Shown: positions 60,612 to 64,000 of the stretch, piece after piece | How the letters are laid out: each line of letters opens with the position of its first letter | Position numbering within the stretch: position 1 is the first letter of the stretch | Source: Syngnathus acus | Taxonomy: Eukaryota; Chordata; Actinopteri; Syngnathiformes; Syngnathidae | Direction of reading: 5' to 3' | Assembly (NCBI RefSeq): GCF_901709675.1 | Contig: NC_051102.1 | Span: 6,669,412-6,733,411 of the forward strand | DNA length: 64,000 nt | Program-made: the position numbers and the translations under genes | Notes under the pieces: model-generated | Told to the model about the DNA's origin: nothing | The model's input: the letters and a program-made list of their open reading frames with translations, nothing else | Databases searched by the model: none

Positions 60612-62421
60612 TCAGTTGGCTTCGTTCTTTGAGGCTTCATCAAAGTTCTCCACGAGATCTGCCAGACAAAACAAAGCAGAAAAAAAAAAAGTGTTGTTGC
60701 TCAGAAGCGATTAAAAGATACGCTCAAGAGTCTCCCGAGAAGGATGTTTACCTGGGACGGCGTCGTCGTCCTCCTCTGCTATTTCCTCCTTCACGGCTTT
60801 CATGTCCATCGCTGCAACACAAACAAGACATCACACATCTCCAAGTGCATTTCCTCAAATCGTGGCTCCTCTTTTTGCCTGACCCATCAAGGGTCAAAAG
60901 TAGGGCTGGATGACAATCATTTTACAAATTAATTTGCAACTCTCATTAGAAATTTGGCAAAATCTGTTGATTTCTTCTAATGTAGTCTTGTCATTTTTGC
61001 ACCTTAAAATTCAATAAATATTTTGTTAGGAAAGAAAAATGTTGACCAGTGTTATTTCTATTTTCACTATTTCCTGTGGGAAGAAACTGGATGATTGTAT
61101 TATGGCATGTTTTAAGTCAATTGCAATTCATATTCAACACAAGATTACTGGCATTATGTGTGTGCGCGTGTTTGTTTCTACACACTTTGCCGCGGGAACT
61201 GCTCAGCCAGCTTGCGCAGGCTGCTGAGGCTGTCGGCGCCCAGCTGGCTGAGGATGCCGGGCAGCATCTCAGTCAGCTGCTTGGTCTCGGCGTGGCCCGT
61301 GATGGCGAACGTGTTGGCTGACAGCGACGCCTGCACCTTGGGGTTGTTGAAGTGGATCACCGTGCCGTCGTCTTTGATCATGTTCACCTACGGGACAATC
61401 AAAACTGAGCAATTACAAGTTGCACATGAATGGATAAAAAAAAAAAAAAGCAAAAAGGAAATTGTCCAACAAATTAAAATTACACTTCTGATTGTTCTAT
61501 AGCATGTGATATTGAGACTTATTTTCCTGTTATGATACACCTCCTTTCACAAAGAGTTTTTTTGATAGAGTAGCATGAAAGATAAAATGCTCTGGAGGCT
61601 TCACCTCTTCGATGCCGGCGATGTTGTTGACGGAGAGCTTCTTCAGAGAGCCTTGGAGCTTTTTGTCGTCAGCCGTTGCCGTTTTGTGGACCACCTTTTT
61701 CTTCCTGCGTGCTGTTCCCTGAGGCAAAAACAGAACTTGAGCGAACCACACACATACTGATCACCGAAACGAATTTGAGCAACCGTCCTCCCTTCAGTTC
61801 AAAGTCGGCAATGGCTCGATTTGTTGGCTGCCTCAAGATTATCCTGTACCACTATAGATGGGTGTTCACTAACTGGATCTGGTTTTAAATTTCACCTCAC
61901 AAAAATCGCTAATGTTTTCCTTATATTCAAATGATCAAGAAAACTCAAATTTTAACAGCCTTGCTAACTTGTATGTACTGGAAGTCCTATTTCATTGTGT
62001 TCAAATCATCCGTTTATCCGGACATAAAGCAAACAGTCAGGAGGTTGAAATGAGGCCAACAACTGGAGGCCCGTAACTCTCTCTCCCTCTCCCCATCTAG
62101 CCATAAAGGGAACGCTGATGTCAGGAGGTTCACAACCAGGGGAGAGAAATCGACATCTTTAGGCCACACATACCACCTATCAAGTGAATCTAGAATAAAA
62201 CGGCCATGAAACATATGTTAGAAAGCCCAACAAACATCCAACCCACCTTACAGCACTATTTTGCAAGGCTTTGTGAAAACCGAAATGGCCAACCAGACTA
62301 AAACAACTTGGCGTTACATCAAACCTAAACTACATATTATCACAAAATTATTGACAATTGAGCATACCTTTCCACCTATCCGGACTTGTGCCTGGAGTTT
62401 GGCGAGCTTCTCTTGATTCAT
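60612..62421 (-). CDS. btf3l4: Basic transcription factor 3-like 4, NAC-beta family
   Basis: Five coding exons in transcript order: 62421-62368, 61718-61605, 61387-61186, 60811-60752, 60658-60612; 158 residues, exactly the human length. A noncoding first exon ends at 62,803 and splices to just before the ATG. The N-terminus [19 protein letters not shown] and the basic stretch RRKKKVVHK fit the ribosome-binding tail of NAC beta. The NAC domain follows ([30 protein letters not shown]), and the acidic tail ends [18 protein letters not shown]-beta proteins pair with NAC alpha on ribosomes and screen nascent chains; the separate role of BTF3L4 is not well defined. The only notable divergence from human is in the linker before the acidic tail. 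Confidence 0.97.
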
Positions 62422-62699
62422 TGTGCTTTCTGGGAGGAAAAACACCGTTTTAAAAAAAACAAAAACATACAACTGCCGTGGTACGCAAAATGGACATTGT
62501 CTCGTTAATGAAACAACGTGTTGTTGAGGAAGACGCTCTAAAAACAAACAAAAGAAGTGTCACCGTCGGCCATTTTAAAACAATGACATTTCACTTAACT
62601 TTACACTTTCTTCGGTGCGTTTACATTGACGACATTATTAGGCAGGTGTTACATGTTGTACACATTGTTCGAAGGCTACTGCAGCTAATAATAGCCTAG

Positions 62700-63470
62700 C
62701 GCGAGGCTAACTAGAATAGCCACTTAACGGCACGATTTTGGTCACTTAAACTTTACAACGACACGGGGCCGAATTAAATATTATGTAACTTGACAGATTT
62801 ACCTTCGAAAAAAGACGAAACACTTGGTATTTTGCTGCTTCAGCGGCTGCTGCTGCTATTGCTACACGTGAGGCTAGCAGAAAGCAACGGTGTTCAATGA
62901 CGATAAGGAAGTTGCCTTACACTTCCGGGTGTACTTTCGAAATAAGTGTGTGAGAATGTGTGAAGAATGAAAGAATGTACGAAAATTAACATACAAAAAA
63001 AAGTCTAGTTTAATACATTTTCTGGTTTGGAATAACATTGTAAACATGTGCAATTCACCCCATTTTGATTCATTTTCTCCTCGTAAAAACTTAACTTGTG
63101 TGGACTTCCGGTGCAGTGACAGCCTTTTGTTGTTTAACTTGACCAGGCGAGGCAGCGCACCGGAACACGCGGGCGGGTTAAAATCACGTGACCTCAACTT
63201 GAAAAAATAAAAGTAATGATTTTTTTGTATGCATTAGTTGTGTTTGTACTATCCAATAAAAACACAGTGTAATCAATATTTAATAGATTCTAATCATTTC
63301 CATATTACATTGATAATCAAATGGGAAGAAATCAGCGAGAGGATCCAGAAATCTGGTGTTATTGTGAAACTGAACGTTTGGACATCCGGTCGGGTTTACG
63401 TGCGCCGCTGCTGCAGTCGCTTGCTTGCTTGCTTATCGATCAAAGGCAGTTTATAAACTAAATAAACAAA
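62700..63470. promoter_or_regulatory. Divergent promoter region of btf3l4 and the txndc12 candidate
   Basis: The interval between the btf3l4 first exon (minus) and the signal-peptide exon (plus) has three ETS-type sites (ACTTCCGGGT at 62,921; ACTTCCGGTG at 63,103; ACATCCGG near 63,382), a CACGTG E-box (63,185-63,190) and a CCAAT box (63,253). No TATA box is seen. Paired ETS sites and divergent genes are typical of bidirectional housekeeping promoters. Confidence 0.55.
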
Positions 63471-63478
63471 AAACCGAA

Positions 63479-63578
63479 ATGCATACTTTTTTATTCAACA
63501 GTATTTTGTCAACAGCTTTGTACGTTTTGCTGTCTTTGTCATGTTTTCCACATGTAGTCGAGGCGTCGAGCAGCAGAG
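63479..63578 (+). CDS. First coding exon of a secreted/ER protein, probably txndc12 (partial)
   Basis: ATG at 63,479 opens 33 codons ending at a good donor (CAGAG, then GTGAGT at 63,579) in phase 1. The peptide is a typical signal sequence: a short N-region, the hydrophobic core ALYVLLSLSCF, then small residues and a polar stretch (VVEASSSR). The rest of the gene lies beyond the window. In human, TXNDC12 (ERp18, an ER thioredoxin-like oxidoreductase) sits head to head with BTF3L4 in this orientation, and it too has a one-exon signal peptide. Identity rests on synteny and the signal peptide only, so no symbol is assigned. Confidence 0.5.
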
Positions 63579-64000
63579 GTGAGTGTTGAAGTTGACGCTG
63601 AGCTTGTTTGTTAGCTTGTCCACCACTTTAACGTTTAACGTACTATTTTTCCATTTCTCGACTAATTTTAACATTCACATTGTCAAATTCCATTCCAGAA
63701 ATTTCACCTTACCACTGAATGATACTATTCAAATGAATGGAGGCGATTTCTAAATTTAACGCTAATCATTTCCGTGTAATCGTTAATTAATCGGGTAATT
63801 ATTGTTGCATGACAGAGATTGAGCACTGTGATTTGGTGATCTCTGTCTAAATATTTCCCAATTATCCAGAATTACAGTCACACATTTCCCAAAGGGTCCC
63901 ATCATATCCAATCTCTCCCTGGCTTTTGCATCAATGGATTCACAAGCGCATGCAAACCATTTATTTGTCATGTAACTGCTTTACAATACATTTGCATTGT
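63579..64000 (+). other. Start of intron 1 of the right-edge gene
   Basis: AT-rich sequence after the donor at 63,579 with no further exon recognised before the window ends. Confidence 0.4.

Noticed and set aside
1-64000. CRISPR arrays, operons, bacterial insertion sequences, tRNA or rRNA genes
   Set aside because: None seen. The window is vertebrate nuclear DNA with split genes, and no tRNA-like cloverleaf or rRNA sequence was recognised by eye; a covariance-model scan would be needed to exclude small RNAs.

Overview
The window is nuclear DNA of a ray-finned fish, most likely a compact-genome percomorph teleost. All genes are split by GT-AG introns, most only 70-400 bp long. Microsatellites, LINE tails and short TA-flanked DNA elements are typical of fish, and the proteins are clear vertebrate orthologues. 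I cannot name the species.

Layout. 1-13.4 kb has no gene I can identify. It holds a CpG-type promoter with a noncoding first exon (1.36-1.62 kb), a large (GA)n tract, about 9 kb of AT-rich DNA, and one orphan exon-like segment with a polyadenylation signal at 11.5 kb. 13.9-17.1 kb (+): capn10 (calpain-10). 18.9-20.8 kb (+): eif4e2 (4EHP). 22.0-24.4 kb (-): a divergent phospholipid scramblase. 25.2-28.8 kb (-): chrng, the gamma subunit of the muscle acetylcholine receptor. 30.1-34.4 kb (-): prss56, a trypsin-like protease with accessory domains. 35-37.8 kb is intergenic. 39.1-46.5 kb (+): vwa5b2. 48.2-55.8 kb (-): zfyve9/SARA, with a CpG-rich noncoding first exon near 59.2 kb. 60.6-62.4 kb (-): btf3l4. 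63.48-63.58 kb (+): a first coding exon with a signal peptide, probably txndc12, running off the right edge.

Synteny. From memory of the human map, capn10, eif4e2, chrng and prss56 correspond to 2q37, vwa5b2 to 3q27, and zfyve9-btf3l4-txndc12 to 1p32. Human PRSS56 and CHRNG flank CHRND; here chrnd is absent and a scramblase lies between chrng and eif4e2. eif4e2/plscr and vwa5b2/zfyve9 converge tail to tail, and btf3l4 and the txndc12 candidate diverge from one shared promoter interval.

I assembled every exon by hand using splice sites, reading phase and remembered orthologue sequence. All eight complete models close in frame. The genes are not a pathway; they cover a protease, cap-dependent translational repression, membrane lipid movement, the neuromuscular receptor, an eye-growth protease, TGF-beta/endosome signalling and nascent-chain handling. 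The most interesting observation is in prss56: two six-cysteine modules with almost the same spacing, each in one phase 1-1 exon, lie on either side of the protease domain.
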